Notes: generated from the letters alone by a model not told the origin. Numbered from the stretch's first letter, positions 36,676 through 49,700 are shown. The stretch: 64,000 bases of DNA from Furcasterigmium furcatum (GCA_001599815.1 BCIA01000007.1:992001-1056000); one strand, 5' to 3'. A program made the numbers and translations.

Positions 36676-38521
36676 TCATTGCTCCTCGACAACATCATGG
36701 TCGAACTCCGGGTTCACCCACGTCGGCTTGCCTGACTTCTCCCTCAGGGCACCTCCGTACTTGTGCAGCAAGGCAAAAACGGGGATGCAGAAGAAAACGG
36801 TGATGATGGCGTGTCCCGCGAATGTCCACGTGAAGCCGACGTTGTCGAGCCAGATGCCGATGAAGAAAGGGTCGACGAACGCGGACAGGTTGAGCATGAC
36901 GGCGTAGAAGACGATGACGGACATGCTCTGCAGCGGGTACGAGTCGATGACATAGGCGCAGACGGCAGTGTTGCCCATCTGGATTCCGGCGCCGACTGGG
37001 ATTGGTTAGCTTTGTTGTCTTCGAGGAGGATGACAAGCGAGGGAACTTACACAGGGCAAAGGCGACTTGGCCGACCATCCAGTGGTAGCCTTGATCGATG
37101 CTGACTCCCCAGAGAATGAGGCCGACGGCCGTCAGGAGGGCAGCAGGGTAGACGAGCCAGATTCGCATCTCGGGGGTCTTGACGGCGCCGGGCTTGCTCG
37201 CGAGCTTGACGACGAGCCAGTCGCTCAGCCTGCCGGAGCAGAAGATCTCCGAGACGAGCGTGCCGATGATCAGGCCAAGGAAGAACAGACTAGAAAAAGT
37301 TAGCATCATGATTGACCAAGAGTCTTGGGGGGTTCTGGACTTACCCCTGAGTCTGCGGCGAGTAGTCCGCATACGCGACGGGGATGAGAGTGATGACCGA
37401 CAACACCCACCAGTACCATCCGAAACAGTAAGTAATAAGGGCGATCGGGACGACCGTAAACTTGAACGTCTTGCAGAACCGCACGAGAGTATCCCAGGCC
37501 TTGGGGTGCTTCATGCCCGGCAGGGGGGCGACGTTCACGTATGCCAACTTCTTTGTGCGGCGGACGTCCACGCTGTCGATAACGGGGGCCTTCTCGGCGT
37601 TCGTCTCGGTCACCTGTCCGGCCATGACTCCAGTCCTCCTCGTCTTGGACAGCATGAGGTCTCGGGGGTAGAGCGTCTCGGGCAGGAAGAGGATTTCGGC
37701 GATGAGGATGACGCCGAACAGGATGGCCGTGACCCACTGAATCCACAGGGAGCCGGCAAGATCAACGAAGCCACCGATGAGGGGACCGCACAGCAGGCCG
37801 AGGTCGATGGCCAGCACCCAGAGACCGACCTTCTGTCCACGCTCGTGCTCGAAGAAGATGTCGTTGATGATGGCCAGCCCGACGGTGGCGGCGGGACTGA
37901 CGCCGAGACCCTGGAAGAAACGGGCGGCCATGTAGGAGGGATAAGTCTTCGCAGCGCCAGCACCGATGGTGGCGACGAGGGCGATTATGGTTCCGAAGAT
38001 GAAGATCGGGCGGCGGCCGATGATGTCGGCGGGACTGGACCAGATGAGGGGGCCGAGTGCGAGGCCGAGGGCGGGGATGGCCACCGTCCAGTTGACCTGT
38101 TCGAGAGTGGCATCGTAGTATGTTTCCAGCCATGGGAAGGCGGGCACTGTTGTCGTTGTGATGTAGGTGAACATGAAGTATCTGTGTTCAAGGTGAGATG
38201 GTCAGCCACGGGAGCATGTCCTCGAAGGGGACTCAACCATCGAAGCACCGCCAAGACACAGAGATTGAATCAAAGTAAAATAGAAAAGTTTCTTTGGACT
38301 TACAGTGACATTACGATGCCCAGGATGGTATGTTTTCGAACTGTTGTCCAGTTCAGAGGGTCGAGGTCATCGCCCAGGACGGGCTGAGGGAAGAGCTTGA
38401 AGCCATTGCTGTCCAAGAGAACCTCCCCGGTGATCTGGCCGCTCTTGTCATCGGGCGTGGTCTCTTGCGAAGGCGCAGACATCTTCGGCTCCTTCTCGAT
38501 CGCTTCAGGAGTGGTCGACAT
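36676..38521 (-). CDS. MFS transporter, DHA1-like (Hol1/polyamine-type family)
   Basis: Major facilitator superfamily permease of the plasma membrane. Four exons: 38521-38304, 38181-37345, 37289-37051, 36995-36676 (introns 122, 55, 55 nt), 537 aa with about 12 predicted membrane helices. The cytosolic N terminus ends in DDLDPLNWTTVRKHTILG, the 'DP.NW...RK' motif of fungal DHA1/Hol1-like carriers. Loop 2-3 has IIGRRPIF (MFS motif A variant), and GLGVSPAATVG and LGLLCGPLIGG lie in helices 4-5. The long central loop (about 230-300) separates the two six-helix halves. Substrate not predictable. It is divergent from the MATE gene at 39789. Confidence 0.92.
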
Positions 38522-39788
38522 GTTGGGCTTTTGTTTCCGGACAGTGGAAGCCTCTTCAAGAAAAGTCTACAGATGCAGCCGGGAACGGGATGAAGACATG
38601 GAGATCACTCCCATATGAATAGAAGACTGGGCATTCAAATCAAGATCGGAATCGCATTAATTCATGTACAATCCTCGTCCGGGCTGATATCAGGACCCTG
38701 GAATCATAGATAGAGCCATCCCTTGTCTGACTGACGGCTCCGATCCCGACGCCACGCCTCGCGCTGCCAGATAGAGCGGGCGCAACTTCACCACTGATAC
38801 AGAAAACCCGGCGTCGTACCACGATGTTATTCCTGCGTTACATACTACGGCTCTCGTAATGCAAGTCAAGCCTCTGGAGATAAGGAGGCCAATGCTGACT
38901 CGTCAGGTCGTCGTTATCTCAGCCCCACTCCCGAGTCATTCAGGGGTTACCCCCAGGCAAACCACCAGACACCAACACAATACCGACCGGGTGGATTCGG
39001 CGCGGCATCCCTCGCCTCCTCGCACAATTCGTTCTCCCGGCGTCCCCGGAGATCTGTCTCGTACAGGGCCAAGGCAAGGGCCGTCATACCAAGTCGGAAG
39101 GGAGAGAGCACATCGTGCATGAGCGTGGGGTTTCGGTCCCAGACCCCGCGATTGGGGCCGCCTCCCAGCCGGTCTCAGGCCCCTGGCCAGGCCTCGCGAA
39201 CGCCCGCAGCGACGCACCAGCGCCGAACTACCGAGTCGCCTCAGACTGGCGATGCGGCCGGCGGCCGGCGGGGACTCGAGTGACGACAGATACAGGGGTT
39301 TTCCAAGACACATTCATCCAAGTCAGGACGGCCTGACGGGAGGCGTCTCCAGCCTTAGCTGCGGAGTCGCGGCGTTGGGAATAGGTCTGATTCGCCCCTG
39401 ATAACACTTCCACGTGGAACGCTTGCTAACCCGAATGACAGAACCTGTTGTCGACGTCTGTCATGCACTTGTACAAGCAAGATCAGAGTTTGTTGGCCGA
39501 GGCACGAGAGGCTTGCATCGCTGGCACACATCTGGCTGCTCAGTTATCTCGGCCCTAGATTATCTTGCCTCGATCTCTGCGGTCTCTACGGGTCTATGGC
39601 GCGCCGTTATGGAGTGCTGTAGGACATGCAGATGCATTTCCCCTTATGTGCTGGTCTGAAGAAATACGCTTTTCTGCCATGGCGAAAACCTCGCAACATA
39701 AGGGCCCATGGATCCTTTCCATGGAATCACCGAGGTAGTGCTGCTCACGAGAAATCACTAGCGACCAGAGAGATATCCAAAAATCGCC
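38522..39788. promoter_or_regulatory. Shared upstream region of the divergent MFS and MATE transporter genes
   Basis: 1267 bp with no credible gene. It includes a CCACGTGG palindrome at about 39411-39418 and a GC-rich repeat of CGGCCGG units at about 39255-39275. Common regulation of the two transporters is an inference from geometry only. Confidence 0.4.
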
Positions 39789-41351
39789 ATGCGGTCTGAA
39801 AGGTCACCCACACACGGCCCTGTGCTGTCATCCTTCCCCGTCGAAGATGTAGAGCCGGATGAGAGCACCGCCCTGCTTCCTAAGGCCGGCACCCAGCCGG
39901 CCAGGAACACTCTCGGGCTCTGGGTCGAAGAGATTCTCATCCTCTCAAAGGCTGCCGTCCCCGTCATTCTCGCCTACACACTGCAGAACAGTCTTCAGAC
40001 TGCGTCGGTCCTGATCGTGGGGCGCCTGAGCCCCGAGGCCCTCGCCACCGCTGCCTTCAGCTACATGTTCGCCATGGCCACGGCTTGGCTCATCGCCCTC
40101 GGCGGCACCACGGCCCTCGACACTCTCGCCTCGAGTTCCTTCACCGGATCTTCCAATAAGCACGACCTGGGCATGCTGCTGCAGCGGGGCATCATCGTCC
40201 TCACGGGGTTCTATGCCGTCGTCTCCGTTCTCTGGTGGTTCTCCGAGCCGCTGTTCCGCGCACTCGGCCAGGAGGAGTTCATCTGCGTGCAGAGCTGCAT
40301 GTTCCTCCGGTGGCTCATCCCAGGAGGACTGGGATATGTCTGGTTCGAGTCGATGAAGAAGTATCTCCAGGCCCAGGGTGAGCACCACGTCCCGTCCCTC
40401 CCGGTGTACCTCAGCTGACATGTTGCCGCAGGAATCTATCGCCCCGGAACCTACGTCCTGATGATCACGTCGCCGATGAACGTCGGCCTCAACTACCTCT
40501 TCGTGCACACGTGGGGCCTCGGGCTCTACGGCGCCCCCATAGCCACGGGCATCTCGTACTGGGTCTCCTTCCTCCTCCTCGTCGCGTACACCGTCTTCGT
40601 CAAGGGCAGGGAGTGCTGGGGCGGCCTGCAGCTCCGCCGCGCGACGCAGAACATCGGGCCCTTCTCGAAGCTCGCCCTCCTCGGCGTCGTGCACGTCGGC
40701 ACGGAGTGGTGGGCGTTCGAGATCGTCGCCCTCGCCGCCGGCCGGCTGGGCACCATCCCCCTCGCGGCGCAGTCGGTCATCATGACCTCGGACCAGGTCA
40801 TCAACACCATCCCGTTCGGCCTGGGCGTCGCGGCCTCGGCGAGGCTCGGCAACCTCCTCGGGGCGCAGAAGCCGGTCGAGGCTGCCCGGGCGGCGCACGC
40901 GGCGGCGATCCTGTCCGTCATCCTGGGGACGCTGGTGCTCGTGGTGCTCATGGCCACCAAGGACGTCTTCGGCAGGATATTCAACGACGACGAGCGGGTC
41001 GTGCGCCTCGTGGCGGACATCATGCCGTACGTCGCGCTCTTCCAGATCGCCGACGGCCTGAACGGCTCCTGCGGCGGCTCGCTCAGGGGCATGGGCAAGC
41101 AGTGGGTTGGCGCCGCCGTCAACCTCCTGAGCTACTACGGAGCCGCCCTTCCCGGCGGTATCTACCTGGCATTTCACGGCTGGGGGCTCGAGGGTCTCTG
41201 GATTGGACAGTGCGTCGCATTGTATCTCGTCGGAGTGCTGGAATGGGTCATTGTCGGCTGGAGCAGCTGGGCTACGGAATGCGATCGGGCCCTCGGGCGG
41301 ATTGAGACGGAGGACATGGACGAGAGGGACCGGGAATCCCTGCTACGGTAG
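39789..41351 (+). CDS. MATE family multidrug/toxic compound extrusion transporter
   Basis: Two exons, 39789-40377 and 40432-41351 (54-nt intron), 502 aa. A hydrophilic head containing DESTALLP precedes about 12 membrane helices; the pattern SKAAVPVILAYTLQNSLQTA, then GTTALDTLASSSFTGS and, in the second half, SVIMTSDQVINTIPFGLGVA with ARLGNLLGAQ is typical of eukaryotic (Erc1-like) MATE antiporters, which use a cation gradient to expel organic cations or metabolites. Helix 6-7 loop and C-terminal acidic tail are normal. Length is usual for the family. Confidence 0.94.
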
Positions 41352-42529
41352 AGTTCGCGATCTTCTTACACGGATGAGGTCACAGATTCAAGTAATTCAT
41401 TTTTGTTTGATACTGCAAATCACTGGACCCTGACGATATTTGTGCCGCAAGTCCGGCTAGTACATGAATCGTGACGCCCGCTGGGGGGACTAACACCATG
41501 AGTAAGGTGCCGGTGGTTTGTTAGTAACTTAGGCGTTGTAAGTCGCTCACGCCGCCATCTCCAGAGTCGGACCGCGATCGCTCAACCAGCAGCATTCAGG
41601 AAAAATAAAACAATCTAGTCAGACCCCGCCAAACCGCCTCCCCATCTTCTGTTCCTGGAAAAGACCCCTCGCTTTTTCTTGGCCAATATGTACCTTGCAG
41701 GGTCTCAGAGCAGGCCCGTGTGGTGGCCGGTGTGAGATCGCGATGTGGGCGGGCAAAGACGCCTGTGGTCTTTACCCCTTTTGGTAAGCCTTCGGCACAT
41801 CGTGCATGTCTAGCCCTGCCATCCTTATCTCTGGGGTAAAACTGGCACCGCCAGACGCCCGCGGAGCCCGGTGATTTGTCGTCATTGGAGGGACGAACCC
41901 AGAACCCCGGATCAATGACTGTATCCATCACATCTGTCTCTCTTATCAGGCCTCTATCGATAGCTCTGGGCGGATCTCCGTCTCTGGTGGTAGCAGTCGT
42001 CGAACGAGAGACCAGACCAGACCCTTCGCCTCATGCGAGATGCGCTCCCGCCCATGCACCACCACACGACACCAGCCATCTAGTCGCCCGCGGATCCCGG
42101 CTGGCAGCTTGACGTAAAGGGCAAAGTAATGCTTTACATCCCATTTGCCGATCCCATGACAGCATGGCATCCATGCAGCGAGCTGCTGCCGGTGGATCTT
42201 ATCTGCGAGTTGGCCGCCGGCGAGCAAGCTTGCCAGCCCAGAAACCTCGCATCTCGCGGGGCGGGCGCTGCTCGTGTCAGTGAATCATGTCAAGTTTCTG
42301 GATTTCCGACGAGAAGAAAAGGAAGCCATGCAGCTGTTGTTCATGTTTGTCCAAGGCAGGCTTAGCAGCAACCTCCGTCACTTACACCGGTTCCCAGGAC
42401 CCTGACGCGTGAGAGTCGCCTTCTCCCCATAGAAGAAGCCATAAAACCCTTCCATTGTGCCCTGTAGCTTGTCCTTTCCGCAGAGAAACAAACTCGATAT
42501 CTCATCAGTAACAACACCAGTGCGACAAG
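41352..42529. other. Intergenic region, no gene seen
   Basis: About 1.18 kb between the MATE gene and the ureohydrolase gene. Short minus-strand frames around 41600-42230 show no similarity. It presumably carries the ureohydrolase promoter. Confidence 0.45.
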
Positions 42530-43901
42530 ATGGTTTCCCAACTCTTGCTGACCGCCGCCCTCGCGGCCCTCGCCTCCGCTCATGGAGACCACATGCAGAA
42601 GTCCATGTCTGGCCCTCACCAGTCCCTGTGGTTCAACAAGCTCCCCGGTGACGGCGGTACCCAGGCCGACTCCGTCTTCTCCGGCATCACGACCTTCGGT
42701 CGTCTCCCCTACATGCCCTGCCTGGCCATGCAGGATGTGCAGTATGACATTGCCTTCCTCGGCGCCCCCTTCGACACGGGCACCTCGTACCGTCCCGGCG
42801 CCCGCTTCGGCCCCAGCGGTATCAGGCAGGGATCCCGCCGCCTGAACCTCTAGTATGCATGGCCCATGACCCATGACTTACCGAGAGCATCTCGTACTGA
42901 CAAGTGGTAGCGGCGGATACAACGTGCCCCTGGCGACGAACCCCTTCAACAGCTGGGCCACCGTCCTGGACTGCGGTGACATCCCCGTCACGTCCTACGA
43001 CAACACCTACGCCCTCCAGCAGATCGAGGACGGCCACTACAACCTCCTGTCCCGCGCCCCCGCGACGGCCGCCACCAAGAAGGGCCCCGCCAAGGGAAGC
43101 AAGACGCTCCCTCGCATCATCACCCTCGGCGGTGACCACACCATCACCCTCCCCCTGCTGAGGTCCATCAACCGCGCCTACGGCCCCGTCTCCGTCATCC
43201 ACTTCGACTCCCACCTGGACACCTGGAAGCCCAAGGTCTTCGGCGGCTCCCCCTCGGACGTCGCGAGCATCAACCACGGCACGTACTTCTACCACGCCTC
43301 GCAGGAGGGCCTGCTGCGCAACGACACCAACATCCACGCCGGCATCCGCACCACCCTCTCCGGCCCCAGCGACTACGACAACGACGGCTACTGCGGCTTC
43401 CAGATCGTCGAGGCCCGCGAGATCGACACCATCGGCACCGAGGGCATCATCAAGAAGATCATCGACCGCGTCGGCACCAAGAACCCCGTCTACCTGTCTC
43501 TGGACATTGACACCCTCGACCCTGCATGTGAGTTTAGACATCCATCTCTTGAGGATGATGCGAGGGCTAACATGAGCATGAAGTCGCCCCTGCCACCGGC
43601 ACCCCCGAGACCGGCGGCTGGTCGACCAGGGAGCTGAGGACCATCCTCCGCGGACTGGAGTCCCTGAACCTGATCGCCGCGGATATCGTCGAGGTCGCGG
43701 TAAGTTCCCCGTCTGATCATTGCTGCGATTTCCAGTTGCTGATGTGTACTTGCGCAGCCCGCCTACGACACCAACGCCGAGCACACCACCATGGCCGCCG
43801 CCGACGCCCTGTACGAGATCATGAGCATCATGGTCAAGAAGGGCCCCCTGAGCCAGATGATCGAGGAGACCGAGGCCGAGGGCTGGAGCGAGGAGCTCTA
43901 A
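42530..43901 (+). CDS. Agmatinase-like ureohydrolase with signal peptide
   Basis: Arginase/agmatinase superfamily enzyme (binuclear Mn, hydrolysis of guanidino compounds to urea). Four exons: 42530-42852, 42911-43527, 43584-43699, 43758-43901; introns 58, 56 and 58 nt; 399 aa. Metal-site motifs are present in order: GGDHTITLPL (first His ligand), VIHFDSHLDTW (DxHxD; Ser replaces the more common Ala) and SLDIDTLDPAFAPATGTPET (DxD and the GTPE signature). PGARFGPSGIR is the conserved N-terminal substrate-loop signature. The N terminus MVSQLLLTAALAALASA looks like a secretory signal peptide, unlike cytosolic agmatinases. Substrate specificity (agmatine versus another guanidino compound) is not determinable here. 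Confidence 0.93.
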
Positions 43902-44575
43902 GTGCCGGGCTACCCCGTGCATATATCAAGGGTCCGTGAACAAAGGATCCAGCATAGCGAAGGTGGCGTTCCGGTTGAGTGAAGCCGACAGGAGACCTCC
44001 GGGCTTCAACTCAGAGGAGTTCGTGGGAGGTTGAGACCTCAAATTTCAGCAATATGTATCAGTGGCGTTATTGGAGATGAATGAAAGGGAAACAACTCCC
44101 AAAATGAAATGCCCTCTTGGGAAATGTCCAACAGTGAGCGGCCGGCCAATTGTTCTCGATGCCGAGCCGAGGCACCGGCCCGGCGACCTTTTGAGTTCCC
44201 CGCATCGGAGGTTTTCGCCGTGTGGAGCGGCTCAGGTCCGGGGTACACAAGCACTGAGAACACACTGTAGAGTCGCACCTTCTCCTTCTGAATGCGGGGA
44301 ACTTGGTTGGTGTGGAGATTGGTTCTCCAACCTCGAACTCCCGTCCTCGGTCAACCGGGAGAGACGTCATGTTTCTTGCACCTTCACTCACCCACCGTAA
44401 ACATCGTCTCTCACCTCATCTTGCTTCAATTGCCCATTTGGCACGTACATTCAACGCATGAATCTATCTGCCATATCTTGAACGTCCTCTATCTCAACTG
44501 AAGACGCCGTATATATCCCTTGGATCCAACCCCATTCCTCTCCGCTCCCGCCGTCTTCCCCTCCCTCTCCTCACC
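43902..44575. other. Intergenic region, no gene seen
   Basis: 674 bp between two same-strand genes, probably 3' UTR plus promoter. The last 60 bp are C/T-rich, typical of a fungal leader. Confidence 0.45.
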
Positions 44576-46127
44576 ATGCCGCCCTCACTCCGTGTCATCC
44601 CTAATGTAAGTCCACTCACCTCTCAAGAGCCTCGACTAGTAGTACCGTAACTCACCTCTCCAGGCTGCCAAGCGGGCGACATCGCTGCTTCGGACCATCC
44701 AGCACACGCAGGGAACCTGTCCTTGCCACTCGAACCCAGACTACCACAATCACAACCCTCACGCGCCTCATCTGAAGCCTCGCCCGCTACGGACCGGATC
44801 CCGCCAGTATGCTTCCCCTGCCGGCCCCCAGAAGGAGTACGCCTTCGAGATGTCCGCCTCCGCCATCCGCTTCGGCCCCGGCAGCACCCAGGAGATCGGC
44901 CTCGACCTCGCCAACATGTCCGCCAAGCGCGTCGCCGTCGTCACCGATTCCACCGTCGACAAGCTCTTCGCCATGCAGCAGGTGCGCGAGTCCCTCGACC
45001 GCGAGGGCATCAACTACCAGGTCTACAACGAGGTCCGCGTCGAGCCCAAGGACACCTCCGTCAAGCACGCCATCGAGTGGGCTCGCCCCATCCAGCCCGA
45101 CGTCTTCGTCGCCGTCGGCGGCGGCAGCGTCATGGACACGGCCAAGCTCATGAACCTCTACACGAACTACCCCGACGCCGACTTCCTCGACTTCGTCAAC
45201 GCCCCCATCGGCAAGGGCCGGCCCGTCGACAAGCCTCTGAGCCCGCTCTACTGCGTCGTCGGCACCGCCGGCACCGGCTCCGAGGTCACCGGCACGGCCA
45301 TCTTCGACCTCGTCTCCCACCGCGCCAAGACCGGCGTCGCCCACCGCAACCTCAAGCCGACCCTCGGCATCTGCGACCCCCTCAACACCGCCACCATGCC
45401 CGCCGCCGTCAAGGCCTCCTCCGGCCTCGACGTCCTCTGCCACGCCCTCGAGTCCTACACCGCCATCCCCTACTACGAGCGCACCCCCCGCCCCACGAAC
45501 CCCCTCAACCGCCCCGCCTACCAGGGCGCCAACCCCATCTCCGACATCTTCTCCTTCCACGCCCTCCGGCAGTGCGTCAAGTACCTCCCCCGTGCCGTCC
45601 GCGACCCCGATGACCTCGAGGCCCAGACCGAAATGCTCCTCTGCTCCAGCCTCGCCGGCATCGGCTTCGGCAACGCCGGCGTCCACCTCTGCCACGGCAT
45701 GTCCTACCCCATCTCCGGCCAGAACCCGGGCTACAAGCACGCCGGCTACAACGTAGACTACCCTATCATCCCCCACGGCGTCAGCGTCGCCGTCAACGCC
45801 CCCGCCGTCTTCCGCTTCACCGGGCCCTCGAACCCCGAGCGCCACCTCAAGGCCGCCGAGGTCTTCGGCGTCGACGTCAGCAACGCCAGGAGGGAGGACG
45901 CCGGTAACATCCTCGCCGACGCGCTCACGCGGTTCCTCGCCGACCTGGGCGATCAGCCCGCGGGCATCAAGGACCTGGGCTTCAAGAGCGGCGATATCGA
46001 TGCGCTCGTCGAAGGCACGCTGCCGCAGAAGCGGGTGTTGATGCTCGCGCCGAACCTGAGCGAGGAGCTGGAGAGGGAGAAGGATCAGCTGAGGCACCTG
46101 TTTGAGGATGCGATGGAGCATAAGTAA
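44576..46127 (+). CDS. Hydroxyacid-oxoacid transhydrogenase, mitochondrial (iron-containing alcohol dehydrogenase family)
   Basis: ADHFE1/HOT-like member of the iron-dependent alcohol dehydrogenase family, which in animals couples 4-hydroxybutyrate oxidation to 2-oxoglutarate reduction. Two exons: 44576-44605 (10 codons) and 44664-46127; 497 aa. A Ser/Arg-rich presequence with no acidic residues (AKRATSLLRTI) suggests mitochondrial import. Motifs: VAVGGGSVMDTAKLMNLY (NAD-binding GGGSxxD), GTAGTGSEVTGTAIF, LDVLCHALESYTA and HLCHGMSYPI with IPHG as metal ligands. PNPLNRPAYQGANPISD-type insertion is as in HOT proteins. Exact substrate in fungi is not known. Confidence 0.92.
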
Positions 46128-46771
46128 AGCGTGGGGATACGGATGCATATAGCTGAGGAAATGAGACACTTTTGATTGGGACCTGAGCAGGCTATTCGAA
46201 CGGTGCGCCAAAAGTAACCTGTGATGATAAGTGCATGAGGGAACTTTTTAACTGAAGTAGGCACACATTGGAACGTTGTATAGGTGGCTGAAAGATTCTT
46301 TTGAGTAATTTAAACTGATCGACGAGTCCTTCACGTCGTCAGTGAGACTCCCGAGAGATGAGGCTGGCATGCTTGGCCAAACTCCTCTTGCTTGTTTGTT
46401 CCAGCTACCTAACGATCATATGGCAGCCTGGAAGTACCTTTATTGATATGAGTTGAGTGTCTGGCCGAAGACATCTCATCCCCCATCCGGTACTCTTAGA
46501 CCACTGTCGTCCACCACGAGAGCCTCACCCTCTCCCTCAAGAAGCCAAACCTTCTCCTTGGATAATTCACATATCACAACGAACACTCAGATCACCAGAA
46601 CATGTAGCTCAGGTAGTAATGCATGGTATTGAATATGCCAGTCGAAAAATTAAGAAAAGATAAGCCGGTCAAGGGCCAAATGCCGCTCTGCAAAAGAATG
46701 CGGTCTATACAAGGAAATCGGGAACTCCCATCAACCTCCCGGGACAGAAGTCCAACCCTCGCGTCCACAGA
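46128..46771. other. Convergent 3' flanks, no gene seen
   Basis: 644 bp between the HOT stop and the met10 stop. A short plus-strand frame at 46457-46663 has no similarity. Relatively AT-rich, as expected for UTR sequence. Confidence 0.45.
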
Positions 46772-49700
46772 TTAATAAACTTCCAAAACGAACCGCCCAG
46801 CGTCCTTAAAATTTTCGATCTCCCGCTTGGCGTTGACCTTCTTGGCACCGGTGCGCCTGGCCTCGTACTCGATGGCGCCCTTGATGGCGTCGGTGACGTC
46901 GGGCACGGGCCAGGTCGGGCCGCACAGGTAGAACGAGCCGCCCTGCTCGATGTAGGCCTTTGCGATGAGCTTCTCGGACTGGCGCATGCGGTCCTGGATG
47001 TAGATCTTCTCTTTTTGGTCGCGGCTGAACGCGGCGCCGATGTGGGTGATGACGCCCGCGGCGATGTAGGCCTCCCACTCCTCGCCGTAGAGGTACTCCT
47101 CGCGCTGGTGGCGGGAGCCGAGGTACAGAAGGATGGGGCCGATCTCCTCGCCGCGCGCCTTCTGCAGGGCGCGGTACTGGACGAAGGCGCGGAAGGGGGC
47201 AAGGCCGGTGCCGAGGCCGGCAAGGATGAGGGGCGCCTTGGAGGACGCGGGGAGCTTCATGACGGAGGGCTTGACGGAGACGGTGACCTTGGCGCCAACG
47301 GGGAGCTGGCTGAGGTAGCGCGAGGCGTGGCCCCAGCGGGTGCGGCCGCGGGTGTCGACCCAGTCGACGACGACGATCATGAGCGCGACGGCGTTGGGGG
47401 TGACGGCCTGGGCGGAGGCGATGGAGTACTCGCGGCGCTTGAGGGGGGCGACGATGCGGACGAGGTCGTGGAAGCTGGGGCGGGCCGAGGGGAACTCCTG
47501 CAGGATGTCGACGTAGGTCAGGGTGTCCTCGTCGCCGCGCTTCTTGAACTCGACGGTGCCCTCGTTGCTGCCGAGGAGCGCGAGCTTCTTGCGCTCGGAC
47601 TCGTCCTTGGCGAACTCGGACAGGACCTCGTAGAACTTCTTGGGCGGCTTGCCGAGCACGTCGATGTTCTGCTTGAGCGCCTGGTAGATGGTGCGGGTGT
47701 CGACGACGGAGGGGTCCTCGCGCGAGGGGACCTGGACGACCTCGTCGGCGTTGAGGCCGTACCACTCGATGAAGGCCTGGACCTGCTCGTCGTCGTTCTC
47801 GGCGTGGATGCCGAGGGCCTCGCCGATCTTGTAGGTGACGCCAGAGTCGCCGAGGTCGAACTCGATGTGGAAGATGTTGCGGTCGTAGGTGCCGGGGGTG
47901 AGGCGGCGGTTCTCCTTGACAGTGACGGTGTGCGTCTTGACCGAGAGGTCGGGGCGCAGCGAGGTCTCGGTGCCGTAAGTCTCCTTGAAGACGAGACCCT
48001 TGGCGGCGGCCTGCCAGTCGGCGAGCTTGGACTCTTCCTCGACCTCGGCCTTCTCGAAGGGAGCGAAGCTGGTGGACTTGAGGGTGGTGGGAAGCTCAGG
48101 GAAGACGTAGTCGGCGGGAATCTCGACCGAGGCGGAGGGGACGTCAACCTTCTTGAGGCAGGTCTCGAGGGCCTCCTGGATCTGCTCGAGCGAGGGGCTG
48201 TTCTCGGCGAGAACGACGCGGGCGGCCTGCTCGGCGCTGATATCAGAGCGGGCGACCTTGAGGAAGGCGAACTCGAAGAGCGACTTGGCAGCAAGCTCGT
48301 TCTCCTCGAAGGTGGCAGACTGGGAGGGGTCCAGGATGAAGAGCTCGACGCCCTTCTCGAGGATGGCCTTGCGCACGAAGACGGGGATGCGCTTCTCGAG
48401 GTCCTCCTCCTTCCACTTGGGCGCCCTGAGGACGAGCTTGCCGCCCTCCTTGACGCTCTTGAGGATGTCGACGTCCTTAAGGAGCTTCTCATCGCCAACA
48501 GTGACGACATCGGCCTCCTCGACAGCGTAGGGAGCCTCGATGGACTTCTTGGAGCTGCGGATGTCGGCACGAACAACACCACCCTGGGTGAGGTTGTCGA
48601 AGGACTCGTTGATGTAGACGTTGCTGGTGGACTCGCGCGACAGCAGACCGCCAATGACGGTGGGGGAGCTGACGGCGGCAGCCTCGTCGAGGTCCCAGAA
48701 GGTGTACTGCTGGGAGTGGATGAGAGAGGGGAAGGGCTTGGACTCGGCATCCTGGTTGACGGCCTTGGCAAAGATGTCGGCGACAGCCTGGGGAGTCAGG
48801 GGCTCCGAGGCGGCGTACTTGACATCAGTGACCTCAGGGTCGTGGCGCCACTTGGAGGCGAAGGTGACGGAGGTCAGGACGTCGGTGTAGAGGGCAGACT
48901 GGAGAGAGGCGTCGTTGACGGCAATCTCGTCCCTGACCTGGCCGAGGACAGCAATGCGCTGGGTGGTGGCAGGCAGAGCCTTGAGGAAGGCCTCCTCAAC
49001 GAAGGGGCGGTAGACACGGACGTTGATGGCGCCGACCTTCTGGCCGTCGGCAGCGAGGCGCTCGACGACCTGCTTGGCGAGCTGAGCCTCGACGCTGCCG
49101 AAGACAACGACGACGGTCTCGGCGTCCTTGTGGCCGTGGTACTCGAACAGCTCATAAGCGGTGCCGAGCTCGTGGTTGAAGAGCTTCAGGAGCTCGACGA
49201 CCTTGCCGGGGTCGTCGAGCCTCTGGTTGAGGGTGGCGACCTCGGTGGAGATCTTCTTGTAGGTCTCGGCAACGCCCTTCTTGCTGAGGGCGTCGGAGGC
49301 CTTGATGGTCTCCTTGGCGAGCCTGACGCCCTCATCAACGCCCAGGCTGGGAGTGAGAGCGGTCATGAGGGTGGCGAGCAAAGCAGTGTGGTTAGACTCG
49401 GCATCGCTGCCGCCAAGCTCCTTGTTCACAATGTTGAGCAGGTTGACGACCTTGGAGGAGATGGCCTGCCTCTCCTCGGCGGCGGGCGAGCCGGTGGTGA
49501 GCTTGTTGTAGAGGTCGGCGACGCCGCTCTTGCTGAGGGCGTCGACAACGCGGGAAGTCTCGCGGGCCAGCCTGACGCCATCGTAGATGTGCAGGGTGGG
49601 AATGACGGCGGCCATGAGGGTCGCGAAGAGAGCCATGTGCTGGGTCTCGGAGGCGCTAGAGCTAGAGATCAGGCCAAGTCCGAGCTCCTCGGCGGTGCGC

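Noticed and set aside
42822..43922. 366-codon open frame on the minus strand
   Set aside because: Antisense to the ureohydrolase exons; composition typical of a complement of GC3-rich coding sequence.
44787..46211. 474-codon open frame on the minus strand
   Set aside because: Antisense shadow of the transhydrogenase gene, with Val/Gly/Asp/Ala-rich composition and no motif.
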